This document shows positions 26,574 through 37,284 of a stretch of 64,000 nt of DNA, piece by piece. The position numbers and the translations under genes were made by a program. How positions within the stretch are numbered: position 1 is the first letter of the stretch; every line of letters starts with the position of its first letter. The notes under the pieces are model-generated. The model worked only from the letters and a program-made list of their open reading frames with translations. It was not told the DNA's origin and did not search any database. The DNA lies in contig NZ_BCFK01000004.1 in NCBI RefSeq assembly GCF_001417815.1, positions 1 through 64,000 of the forward strand, read 5' to 3'. Origin of the DNA: Bifidobacterium aesculapii. Lineage in GTDB: Bacteria > Actinomycetota > Actinomycetes > Actinomycetales > Bifidobacteriaceae.

Positions 26574-26915
26574 CTACTGTCCCGCGACGATGGCGCGCAG
26601 TGCGGCCACATGTGCGCGGAATGCAGCGGCACCCTCGTCGGTGAGTTTCACCCACGTGACCTTGTACGCCTTGCCGCCTTCGCCGGAACGCTTGTCGAGC
26701 GTCACGTAGCCGTGGTCCGCGAGCGTCTTGAGATGTTTGGAGCAGGTGGCGTCGCTTATGCCGATCGTGTCGCGTAGCGCGTCGAACCGCATGGTTTCGC
26801 AGGTGTCGAGCAGCCCGCAGATGCGCAGCCTGACCGGCGCGTGGATGATCTCGTTGAACACGGGTTCCGGCGTGTCCTGGGCGTTGCGTCCGCTCTGGGG
26901 GTCGGATGCGGTCAT
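26574..26915 (-). CDS. Winged-helix (HTH_34-type) transcriptional regulator
   Basis: 113 residues: HAPVRLRICGLLDTCETMRF, ISDATCSKHLKTLADHGYVT and LTDEGAAAFRAHVAALRAIV match the HTH_34/ArsR-like winged-helix family. The ATG at 26915 overlaps the previous stop as ATGA. These regulators typically sit with a small membrane protein and an ABC exporter, as here. Probable targets are the paired dyads at 27595-27634. Confidence 0.85.
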   Translation of the reverse strand: MTASDPQSGRNAQDTPEPVFNEIIHAPVRLRICGLLDTCETMRFDALRDTIGISDATCSKHLKTLADHGYVTLDKRSGEGGKAYKVTWVKLTDEGAAAFRAHVAALRAIVAGQ

Positions 26916-27571
26916 GCCGCGCCTCCGTTCCCGGATTCCGCGATGTCTCCGGAGCCCGCGCGTATCAGTCGCATGTATTCGCTGAGAAACCGGTGGCAGA
27001 CCGCGGCGCCCACCAACGCGCACGCGGGGACCGCGATGGCCGCAGGCCACCAAGGCGCGCAGAACATGCCGAGCAGCAGCATGCCGCCCGGCACGGCCAC
27101 CCAGTTGTATGCGGTGTAGACGATGAAGGCCGCGCGGTACCGTTTGTTCCGCATTCCGTGCGGGGCGGGGGAGACCTGTCTGCGGTTCCACACGCCGATG
27201 CCGGTGACGTGCTCGATGCGGGTCAGCACTCCGATGAGGACGGCCGTCAGCAGCGCGCCGACGATGAGGCAGATCCACACGTCGACGATGGTGAACTCGC
27301 CGTGCCCGCCGAACAGCGTCCATCCGATCAGCCAGTACAACGCGGCGTTCGCCGCCGCGAGGATGCCGCCGAGCGCGGTGTACGGTGCCCGCGACCCGGC
27401 GTCCATCCGGTCCGCCACCGCGCCTCGGTCCTTGTCCAGCACGTCGAGGAAGGCCTTGGCGTCCTCGACGTCCGTGGTCGTGGCGCCGATCGCTCCGGTG
27501 GCCTTCCGCGCGGCATCGTCTTGTCCGTTGTAGACGGCGTGCGCCGTGTGTTCCTTGTCTTTCGTCTGCAT
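26912..27571 (-). CDS. Four-helix membrane protein of the regulator operon
   Basis: 219 residues. About 65 soluble, charged residues are followed by four hydrophobic helices (about 71-91, 97-117, 148-168 and 171-192). No catalytic motif. GGGAGGGG precedes the ATG at 27571. Translationally coupled to the HTH_34 gene, so the two act together, perhaps as a membrane-linked control unit for the adjacent ABC exporter. Function unknown. Confidence 0.7.
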   Translation of the reverse strand: MQTKDKEHTAHAVYNGQDDAARKATGAIGATTTDVEDAKAFLDVLDKDRGAVADRMDAGSRAPYTALGGILAAANAALYWLIGWTLFGGHGEFTIVDVWICLIVGALLTAVLIGVLTRIEHVTGIGVWNRRQVSPAPHGMRNKRYRAAFIVYTAYNWVAVPGGMLLLGMFCAPWWPAAIAVPACALVGAAVCHRFLSEYMRLIRAGSGDIAESGNGGAA

Positions 27572-27585
27572 CACAATGGCCCCTC

Positions 27586-27643
27586 CCAAACTTGTTTCCG
27601 TTGTGGAAAACAATATCACTTTCCATAATGGAAACAAGTTTGG
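27586..27643 (-). promoter_or_regulatory. Nested dyads in the regulator-operon promoter
   Basis: Two TTTCC-N5-GGAAA dyads (27595-27609 and 27620-27634), centres 25 bp apart, lie inside a larger perfect 14-bp inverted repeat (27586-27599 with 27630-27643). They are directly upstream of the 27571 start. Good candidate operators for the HTH_34 regulator. Confidence 0.65.
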
Positions 27644-27691
27644 CTCGCGGCGTGTCAGGCGAACGTTCGACATCGCCGGGCGTCGCAAATG

Positions 27692-27782
27692 AAGCCCGGC
27701 GGGGAGCCGGGCTTTGGGAAGAGAGGAGAGGGCGGAAGAAGGAATTCGGTTATGCGGCCTTGCGGCCTTACCTCATATAACC
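27692..27782 (+). repeat. Direct repeat copy 2 (91 bp, hairpin-containing)
   Basis: Partner of 22722-22812. The first hairpin is AAGCCCGGC (27692-27700) with GCCGGGCTT (27706-27714); the last part has GGTTATG ... CATATAACC. Together with copy 1 it brackets 4.9 kb. Confidence 0.7.
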
Positions 27783-27907
27783 GCGCGAGGCCCAATGTCG
27801 TGCGCATGGCGGCTGGGAATCACATGGGAATGCGAAAAGGGCGGTCGGACCCGCCCCCGGTAGAATCGGCCTCACGTCGGCGCTTTGCCGACTTCTTCAG
27901 GGTGTGT

Positions 27908-28283
27908 GGCGGGTCCTTTATCGCTCCACACAATGTGTAACGGGCAGGGAGAAACGAAAGTGTGGAGAGCGGTCTCCCCACACATGGCGCATATGCGGAT
28001 TCTGGCGCAAGTGTGGAGCATTATCGCTCCACACAGGCCACGGATACCCGTCTGAACGCAACGTGTGGAGCACCGGTGCTCCACACGAAGGATTAGGTTT
28101 TGACGTGTGGAGCAGCGATGCTCCACACGAGGCTTGCAGGGCATCTGCTGAAGGTAGTGTGGAGCACTAACGTTCCACACAATGCGTGACGAGGAAGGGG
28201 AGACGGAAGTATGGAGAGCGGTCTCTCCACACGTGACGTATATGCGGATTCTGGCACGAGTGTGGAGCATCACTGCTCCACAC
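27908..28283. repeat. Array of eight 24-bp palindromes
   Basis: Units GTGTGGAG-N8-CTCCACAC start at 27908 (degenerate left arm), 27960, 28011, 28063, 28105, 28157, 28209 and 28260. Spacing is 51-52 bp except 42 bp between the fourth and fifth. The central bases vary but often continue the pairing. The first three units with their spacers resemble the last three, so the array grew partly by block duplication. Not a CRISPR: the repeat centre varies and spacers are related. Possibly a BIME/REP-like protein-binding array. Confidence 0.8.
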
Positions 28284-28315
28284 AACCTGGCGGCGGCTCG
28301 CATATACACAAACGC

Positions 28316-28345
28316 AAAAAGTCACTGTGAACCATGTTCACAGTG
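28316..28345 (-). terminator. Rho-independent terminator after parC
   Basis: A perfect 10-bp stem with a 3-base loop: CACTGTGAAC (28323-28332) and GTTCACAGTG (28336-28345). On the minus strand it is followed by ACTTTTTG. It lies 210 bp beyond the parC stop. Confidence 0.8.
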
Positions 28346-28443
28346 TGTTGCATTATGAAGTAGCTAAATGAAGCGAGTGGTGTCTATGCACTGTTTTTCC
28401 GCAGTCGAAGCGACGCCTTCGCGGCCCGTGAGGCCGCATTCCG

Positions 28444-28491
28444 CTCTCCCTCAAGTCGGTTTCGCCGACAGCTCCCTCGTCAGAGGGAGCT
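28444..28491. repeat. REP/MITE-like double hairpin element
   Basis: CTCTCCCTCAAGTCGG leads into a TCGG-TTTCG-CCGA hairpin and then AGCTCCCTC-GTCA-GAGGGAGCT (28470-28491). From memory, this CTCCCTC ... GAGGGAG layout is like dispersed elements found in many gut Firmicutes and some bifidobacteria. Copy number here cannot be judged from one window. Confidence 0.55.
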
Positions 28492-28555
28492 TGTACCGTC
28501 TTACGTTCGATTCCCAGCGATCGATCCGCTGTGCGTTCGCGCCGTAACGCGCCGG

Positions 28556-31234
<2,679 letters not shown>

Positions 31235-31330
31235 GTGACGGACTCCCTGAAGACGATTGAAACCCGCAATATATTATCAGGTCGCACGGGACGGGCCCCT
31301 TACGGTCGCAGGCAACTACTATGGGAAGGC

Positions 31331-32611
31331 ATGAGTGAGCAAACGCCTGAGATGGACGACCTGTTGCGCATCGTTCCCACGGCCCGGTACGGCGACGACG
31401 CGGGGGAGGGGCGCGGCGGCGCGCTGCACCTGTCGTCCGTGCTGCCGGCCGTGTCCGACGCGATCGGCCATGCGACGGCCACGCGCGTGCACCACGACCC
31501 GCAGGCGCTGCGCGGGGCGTTGGGACTGCCCGAGGCGCGTGCGGCGATCGTCGTGCTCGTGGACGGGCTCGGATACTGGAATCTCGCCATGCGGCTCGGC
31601 CACGCGCCGTACCTGCGCTCTCTGATGCGCGACGGCGCCAACCGGCGTCCGATCTGCACGTGCGCGCCGAGCACCACCGTGGCCGCGATGGCCACGTTCG
31701 GCACCGGCACCTGCCCGGGCGTCACCGGCATGGCCGGGTACACGCAGCTGGAACCCGCTTCGGGCCGGCTCATGCAGCTCATCCAGTTCAAGGACGCGCT
31801 CGCGCCCGCCCCCGCGCCCGGAACGACGCGCAGGCAGGGCGCGCCGGCCGAGCCCATCGTCGATCCGCATCTGCTGCAGCGCGAGCCCACCGTGTTCGAA
31901 CGCCTCGCCGCGCAAGGCGTGCCCGTCACCAGCGTGGGATTGGCGAAGTTCAAGGGGTCGCCGCTGACCGAGGCGGCGCTGCGCGGCGGGCGGTACGTCT
32001 CCGCCGTCACGCCGAACGACCGCGTGCGCGCCGCCGCACGGGCCGCGCGCGAACCGGGTCTGGTCTACCTGTACATCCGAGACGCGGACAAGGTCGGGCA
32101 CAATCACGGCTGGGATTCCGAACAGTGGGTCGGCACGTTCGAGCGCATCGACGCCCAGCTCGCGCTGCTGCGACGGGAGGCGCCGAAGGGCACGCTGATC
32201 GTCGTCGTCGCCGACCACGGCATGGTCACCGCCGACCCGGCGCAGCGCATCGACCTCGCCGCCGAACCTGAACTCACCCAAGACGTGCGCATGGTCGGGG
32301 GAGAGCCCCGCGCCCTGATGCTCTACACCGGAACGGACGTCGATCCGGCGGATGTCGCCGTGCGTTGGCGCGCACGTCTGGGGGAGCGTGCGCTGGTGCG
32401 CACGAAGCGCGAGGCGATCGGGGACGGTTTGTTCGGGCCCGTCGACGAATGCGTAGAGACGATGCTGGGCGACGTGATCGTGCAGGCCGGGGCCCAGGTC
32501 ACGCTCGTAGACAGCCGTACCCAATCGGACAAGGCCACGCGCCTGCCGAGCGTGCACGGCTCGCAGACCATGCTGGAGATGGACATTCCCTGCCTCATCG
32601 ACATCGCCTGA
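31331..32611 (+). CDS. Type I phosphodiesterase/nucleotide pyrophosphatase family protein
   Basis: 426 residues of the alkaline-phosphatase superfamily. VVLVDGLGYWN gives the first metal site, CAPSTTVAAMATFGTG carries the nucleophilic threonine, and YLYIRDADKVGHNHG and VVADHGMVTAD complete the two-metal centre. It probably hydrolyses phosphodiester or pyrophosphate bonds; the substrate is unknown. The ATG at 31331 gives the natural start of the conserved region, though its GGAAGG is only 1 bp away; a longer in-frame extension to 31235 looks non-coding. Divergent from parC. Confidence 0.85.
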   Translation: MSEQTPEMDDLLRIVPTARYGDDAGEGRGGALHLSSVLPAVSDAIGHATATRVHHDPQALRGALGLPEARAAIVVLVDGLGYWNLAMRLGHAPYLRSLMRDGANRRPICTCAPSTTVAAMATFGTGTCPGVTGMAGYTQLEPASGRLMQLIQFKDALAPAPAPGTTRRQGAPAEPIVDPHLLQREPTVFERLAAQGVPVTSVGLAKFKGSPLTEAALRGGRYVSAVTPNDRVRAAARAAREPGLVYLYIRDADKVGHNHGWDSEQWVGTFERIDAQLALLRREAPKGTLIVVVADHGMVTADPAQRIDLAAEPELTQDVRMVGGEPRALMLYTGTDVDPADVAVRWRARLGERALVRTKREAIGDGLFGPVDECVETMLGDVIVQAGAQVTLVDSRTQSDKATRLPSVHGSQTMLEMDIPCLIDIA

Positions 32612-32665
32612 CGCCGCGGACCGCGGCATCCGCCGCGCCGTCAGGTGCCATGCGGTGAGGCGCGA

Positions 32666-33784
32666 TCACTCGCCGAAGAGGATCTCGTCCCAGCTGGGCA
32701 CGGCGGAGCGGCCGGAACGGCGCCGCGCCGCCTCGGCGCGCTCGGTGCGCGGCCGTCCCTCGTCAACGCCCGTGGGGGCGGCGGCCGGAGCGTTCCCATC
32801 CGATGACGCGCCTTGGGTGTCGGCGTCGGACCGCGTCGGATCGTCCGCCGTGGCGGAGGCCGCGGCGCCGCCCGGAACGGCGGAGGCGGCGGGAGCGCCG
32901 GCGGCCGGCCGGAACACGGGGATGTCGTCCGTCGTCGTCGCGCCGGCGGGATCCGCGGGAGCGGACGAGGGCGCGACGGCATCCTCCTCGGGGCGCATGG
33001 CCGGCAGCGACGGGGCCGGCAGCGCCACCTGCGGCGGAGCAGCGGGGCTGGGCGAACCCGACGCGGCGCTGAGGTTCACGGGGAACGATTCGCGTGCGTC
33101 GGCGGAAGCCGCCGCGGCCTGCTGCGCGGACGCCGGCACGGGAACGCCAGTGATGCCCGAGGCTGCGGCGGAGGCGCCGGAACCGGGCCCCACGCCCAGA
33201 CTCTGCTCGCCGATCAGCTTGCGTGCCGCGGCGTTGAGGCAGACCACCGAATTGTCGTGCATGTCCCACGTCCATTCGGCATGCACCTTGCGCCCCGCGG
33301 ACATGAACCGCGCGACGATGTGCCACGGCTCATGGTGGCGCCGCGTGGCCGACCACGAGAGCGTGGAACGGTCGACGCGCGCCGCGAGCAGCGTCATGTC
33401 GATGATCTCCTCAAGGGTGCGCAGACGGCTCTCCTTCGGCGCGGGCACACGCTTGAACTGTTCGATCGCATACTGCTTCTCGGTCTGCACCGAAGCGGAG
33501 AAGCGGCGCACCAGCGCCTCGGCGAGCCCGTAGCGTTCAGCCACCTTCTGTGGGTCGGCGCCCGCGCGGATGAGCTGCTGGATCTGGGAGATGGGCAGCG
33601 TGTCCGCCGTATGCGGCTGGCGTCGCTTCATGGTCTCGGACCGGATCTGCTTGGCTTCGAGCAGGGCCCGTTCCAGCGCGTCGTCCACGGTGACGACGAA
33701 GCGTTCGCCGCCCGCTTCGAACACCAGGTCGCCGGCTTCGGAGACATGGTCGAGACGGGCTCCGCGAGGCGAATTGTCAGGCAT
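32666..33784 (-). CDS. sepH: Septation protein SepH
   Basis: 372 residues. The N-terminal domain (1-165, DUF3071) contains the helix-turn-helix-like LPISQIQQLIRAGADPQKVA and the conserved EPWHIVARFMSAGRKVHAEW segment. The C-terminal 180 residues are Ala/Pro-rich and disordered. In actinobacteria SepH binds FtsZ and promotes its assembly at the septum. GAGGAAAG precedes the ATG at 33784. Convergent with the phosphodiesterase gene. Confidence 0.88.
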   Translation of the reverse strand: MPDNSPRGARLDHVSEAGDLVFEAGGERFVVTVDDALERALLEAKQIRSETMKRRQPHTADTLPISQIQQLIRAGADPQKVAERYGLAEALVRRFSASVQTEKQYAIEQFKRVPAPKESRLRTLEEIIDMTLLAARVDRSTLSWSATRRHHEPWHIVARFMSAGRKVHAEWTWDMHDNSVVCLNAAARKLIGEQSLGVGPGSGASAAASGITGVPVPASAQQAAAASADARESFPVNLSAASGSPSPAAPPQVALPAPSLPAMRPEEDAVAPSSAPADPAGATTTDDIPVFRPAAGAPAASAVPGGAAASATADDPTRSDADTQGASSDGNAPAAAPTGVDEGRPRTERAEAARRRSGRSAVPSWDEILFGE

Positions 33785-33842
33785 GCGCGCACCACTTTCC
33801 TCAAAAACTTGCTACTCATTACAGTATGCCCCACGTGTCGAA

Positions 33843-33871
33843 CTTTACGAGTATTTGAAATCGTGTATTCT
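33843..33871 (+). promoter_or_regulatory. Promoter candidate for DUF4193-dut
   Basis: TTTACG (33844-33849), 16 bp, TATTCT (33866-33871), in a relatively AT-rich patch 70 bp before the DUF4193 start. Sequence pattern only. Confidence 0.45.
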
Positions 33872-33939
33872 ATGGGCGAGTAAACCAGTCTTCGGGCCTG
33901 TCCGATTCGCTAGGGGCCCGACGCAACGAAAGGATCGCG

Positions 33940-34233
33940 ATGGCTCAGGACTATGATTCCCCCCGCAACAAGGATGAGGACGAGGAATCGCTGCAGGCTT
34001 TGGGGAAGGGCTCGCAGAACTCATCGAGCGACATCGACGACGACGAGAACGCCATTGCCGAGGACTACGAGCTGCCGGGCGCTGACCTGAGCAACGAGGA
34101 CTCCTCCGTGACGGTCATCCCGATGCAGGGTGACGAGTTCATCTGCTCCGAGTGCTTCCTCGTCAAGCACCGCAGCCAGCTCGCGTATGTGACCGATGAC
34201 GGCCAGCCGGTGTGCCAGGAGTGCGCCGCCTGA
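33940..34233 (+). CDS. DUF4193 zinc-ribbon-like protein
   Basis: 97 residues. A very acidic N-terminal half is followed by a four-cysteine knuckle: CSEC (69-72) and CQEC (92-95), likely binding zinc. This is the actinobacterial DUF4193 family, of unknown function, typically encoded before dut. GAAAGGA precedes the ATG. Its stop overlaps the dut start as TGATG. Confidence 0.9.
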   Translation: MAQDYDSPRNKDEDEESLQALGKGSQNSSSDIDDDENAIAEDYELPGADLSNEDSSVTVIPMQGDEFICSECFLVKHRSQLAYVTDDGQPVCQECAA

Positions 34234-34715
34234 TGGCCTTCGATCCCGCGTACAACGAACCCGAGAACACCGAGGTTCTCGTCAAGGCCGTCAGCTCCGA
34301 ACAGCCCGCCGAACTCGCGCAGCTGTGCTACGCGCACGCCGGCGATGCGGGCGCGGACCTGCGGGCCGCCGAGGCGTTCGACCTGAAACCGTTCCAGCGG
34401 GCCCTCGTTTCCACGGGCGTGGCCATCGCGCTGCCGGCGGGGTACGTGGGTCTCGTGCACCCGCGTTCCGGTCTCGCCGCCAAGCAGGGCGTGACCGTGC
34501 TCAACGCCCCCGGCACCATCGACGCCGGCTACCGCGGCGAGATCAAGGTGCCGCTCATCAACCTCGATCCGGAGCATACGGCGCATTTCGAGGTGGGCGA
34601 CCGCATCGCCCAGCTGGTCATCCAACGGTACGTGGAGGCGCGGTTCGTCCCCGCGGACGTGCTTCCGGGCTCCGACCGGGCGGAACGCGGCTTCGGGTCC
34701 ACGGGAGTGGCCTGA
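34233..34715 (+). CDS. dut: Deoxyuridine triphosphatase
   Basis: 160 residues with the five dUTPase motifs in order: DAGADLRAAE, PRSGLAAKQGV, NAPGTIDAGYRGEIKV, GDRIAQLVI and the C-terminal RAERGFGSTG arm. It hydrolyses dUTP to dUMP and pyrophosphate, keeping uracil out of DNA. The ATG overlaps the DUF4193 stop (TGATG), so translation is coupled. Trimer-forming family. Confidence 0.95.
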   Translation: MAFDPAYNEPENTEVLVKAVSSEQPAELAQLCYAHAGDAGADLRAAEAFDLKPFQRALVSTGVAIALPAGYVGLVHPRSGLAAKQGVTVLNAPGTIDAGYRGEIKVPLINLDPEHTAHFEVGDRIAQLVIQRYVEARFVPADVLPGSDRAERGFGSTGVA

Positions 34716-34807
34716 CACCGTACGGCCACGGTACGGCGCGATAGGATGAACGCACGAATCGGCGTGCGTTAGGATGGAAATCCGCACAAGGAAGAGGGAG
34801 GTGCGCC

Positions 34808-37138
34808 ATGGCGGGCGATGACATGGAATTCGATTCCGCACGCAAACTGGGCTGCGAGGTGAGCACCGACCCCATCAATCCGTTGCTGCCGATCATGCAG
34901 GCATGCCGGATGCATCACCCGGGCGAGGACATGACCATCCTCGAACGCGCCTACCGCCGTGCGGTCATCCAGCATTCGGCCCAAAGGCGCAAATCCGGCG
35001 AACCGTACATCATCCATCCGCTCGCCGTGGCGCAGATCCTCGCCGATCTGGGCATGGGGCCGCTCGTCGTGGCCGCCGGCCTGCTGCACGACACCGTCGA
35101 GGACACCGACTACACGCTCGACGAATGCCGTGCCGAATTCGGCGACACCGTCACCGGCCTCGTCGACGGCGTCACCAAGCTCAGCAAGATGGAGTACGGG
35201 GATTCGGCGCAGGCCGAGACCATCCGCAAGATGGTGGTCGCGATGAGCCGCGACGTGCGCGTGCTCGTCGTCAAGCTCGCCGACCGCGTGCACAACGCGC
35301 GCACCTGGCGCTACGTGAAGACCTCCAGCGCCGTCAAGAAGGCGCACGAGACGCTCGACGTGTACGCGCCGCTCGCCAACCGCCTCGGCATGAACGCCAT
35401 CAAGACCGAGCTCGAGGAGCTGAGCTTCAAGGTCATCTACCCGAAGATCTACAACGAGATCGTCGTGCTCGTCGCCCGTCGCGCCGGCCAGCGCAGCGTG
35501 TACCTCAAGCAGATCCTCGCCGAGATCAACGAGGACCTCGACGCGCAGCACATCAAGGCGTACGTCACCGGCCGCCCGAAGGACTACTTCTCCATCTACC
35601 AGAAGATGATCGTGCGCGGGCATGATTTCGCCAACATCTACGATCTGGTGGGCGTGCGCATCATCGTCGATTCGATCCAGGACTGCTATGCGGCGCTCGG
35701 CGCCGTGCACGCGCGGTGGAACCCGGTGCCCGGCCGGTTCAAGGACTACATCGCGATGCCGAAGCTCAACATGTACCAGTCGCTGCACACCACGGTGGTC
35801 GGCCCGGGCGGCAAGCCGGTCGAGATCCAGATCCGCACGTGGGACATGCACCGCCGCGCCGAATTCGGCATCGCCGCGCACTGGAAGTACAAGGAGAACG
35901 GCCAGGCGGGCCGCGCTCTGAGCTCGCCGGACAAATCCGACCGCAAGCGCGAGGGCTCCGAAGCGCAGGAGCTCAGCGAGGCCGACAACCTCAAATGGAT
36001 CCAGCAGCTCGCCGACTGGACCTCCGAGACCCCGGACTCCGACGAGTTCCTCGGCTCCCTCAAGGAGGATCTCGGCTCGGCCGAAGTGTACGTGTTCACG
36101 CCGAAGGGCAAGATCATCTCCCTGCCGGCGGCCGCCACGCCCATCGACTTCGCGTACGCGGTCCACACCGAGGTCGGCCACCGCACGATGGGCGCCCGCG
36201 TCAACGGGCGTCTCGTCCCGCTCGACACCAAGCTCGAGAACGGCGACACCGTCGAGATCCTCACCTCCAAATCCGACACGGCAGGCCCCTCGCGCGACTG
36301 GCTGAGCTTCGCGAAAAGCCCGAAGGCGCGCAACAAGATCCGCCAATGGTTCTCCAAGGAGCGCCGCTCCGAGGCCATCGAGGAGGGCCGCGACGAGCTG
36401 ACGCGCGCCATGCGCAAGCGCAGCCTGCCCATCAACACGCTGCTGACGCCCGAGGCGCTCATCGGCGTGGCCGACGAGCTCAACTTCCCGAACGCCGACG
36501 GTCTGTTCGCCGCGATCGGCGACGGTCAGATCTCCACGCAGAACGTCATCTCGCATCTCGTCAAGGACGCGGGAGCCGACGAGGTCGACGAGGAGATCGA
36601 ACAGGAGGCGCTGCCGCTCAAGCCGGTCGAAGGACGCCAGAAGACCAACAGCTCCTCCGGCGTGTCGGTCAAGGGCGTGGGCGACGTGTGGGTCAAGCTC
36701 GCCCGCTGCTGCATGCCCGTGCCCGGCGACAAGATCGTCGGATTCATCACGCGCAACCAGGGCGTGTCCGTGCACCGCACCGACTGCCAGAACATGATCG
36801 ACCTGCAGCGCCGCCAGCCCGAACGCGTCGTCGAAGTGGAATGGACCAGCACCAAGGGCGTGTTCATGGTGAAGATCCAGGTGGAGGCGCTCGACCGCCG
36901 CAACCTGCTCTCCGACGTCACGCGCGTGCTCTCCGACCATGGCGTGAACATCATCTCCGGTTCGATCTCCACCGGGTCCGACCGCGTGGCCACCAGCCAG
37001 TTCAGTTTCGAGATGGCTGATCCTCAGCATCTCAACACGCTGCTGGCCGCCGTGCGCAAGATCGACGGCGTGTTCGACGTGTACCGCATCACCGGCGCGA
37101 AGGATTCCGCCGAACCGCGACTGCGCCGCATGCAGTGA
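34808..37138 (+). CDS. rel: Bifunctional (p)ppGpp synthetase/hydrolase
   Basis: 776 residues. Hydrolase domain with His70 and the HD pair His94-Asp95 (LLHDTVEDTD); synthetase domain with DYFSIYQKM and RFKDYIAMPK near residue 310, the RxKD form of bifunctional enzymes; a TGS domain (VYVFTPKGKIISLP), a conserved Cys region (KLARCCMPVPGD) and a C-terminal ACT domain (VKIQVEALDRRNLLSDV). It makes and degrades the stringent-response alarmone. GAGGGAGG precedes the ATG. A single long Rel is usual in actinobacteria. Confidence 0.97.
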   Translation: MAGDDMEFDSARKLGCEVSTDPINPLLPIMQACRMHHPGEDMTILERAYRRAVIQHSAQRRKSGEPYIIHPLAVAQILADLGMGPLVVAAGLLHDTVEDTDYTLDECRAEFGDTVTGLVDGVTKLSKMEYGDSAQAETIRKMVVAMSRDVRVLVVKLADRVHNARTWRYVKTSSAVKKAHETLDVYAPLANRLGMNAIKTELEELSFKVIYPKIYNEIVVLVARRAGQRSVYLKQILAEINEDLDAQHIKAYVTGRPKDYFSIYQKMIVRGHDFANIYDLVGVRIIVDSIQDCYAALGAVHARWNPVPGRFKDYIAMPKLNMYQSLHTTVVGPGGKPVEIQIRTWDMHRRAEFGIAAHWKYKENGQAGRALSSPDKSDRKREGSEAQELSEADNLKWIQQLADWTSETPDSDEFLGSLKEDLGSAEVYVFTPKGKIISLPAAATPIDFAYAVHTEVGHRTMGARVNGRLVPLDTKLENGDTVEILTSKSDTAGPSRDWLSFAKSPKARNKIRQWFSKERRSEAIEEGRDELTRAMRKRSLPINTLLTPEALIGVADELNFPNADGLFAAIGDGQISTQNVISHLVKDAGADEVDEEIEQEALPLKPVEGRQKTNSSSGVSVKGVGDVWVKLARCCMPVPGDKIVGFITRNQGVSVHRTDCQNMIDLQRRQPERVVEVEWTSTKGVFMVKIQVEALDRRNLLSDVTRVLSDHGVNIISGSISTGSDRVATSQFSFEMADPQHLNTLLAAVRKIDGVFDVYRITGAKDSAEPRLRRMQ

Positions 37139-37284
37139 TCCGGTGGGCGCCCGTGGGAGCCTGCTATAAGCAACGTCGATGACGCGGCCGCGTTGCGCGC
37201 GGCAATCGTTTGTATAGTGGCAAAGCGTCGGGGACGGCACGCGCCGTCCACCGCAGATGATTCGAAATGAGAGAGGAAACCATC

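Larger units (their letters stand above)
27572..28555. other. Repeat-rich intergenic region
   Basis: 984 bp without a gene. In order: nested operators (27586-27643), direct repeat copy 2 (27692-27782), the palindrome array (27908-28283), the parC terminator (28316-28345) and a REP-like element (28444-28491). No plausible coding frame. Confidence 0.7.

Noticed and set aside
27908-28283. CRISPR array
   Set aside because: The repeat centre varies, spacers at the two ends are homologous to each other, each unit is a full palindrome, and no cas genes are present.
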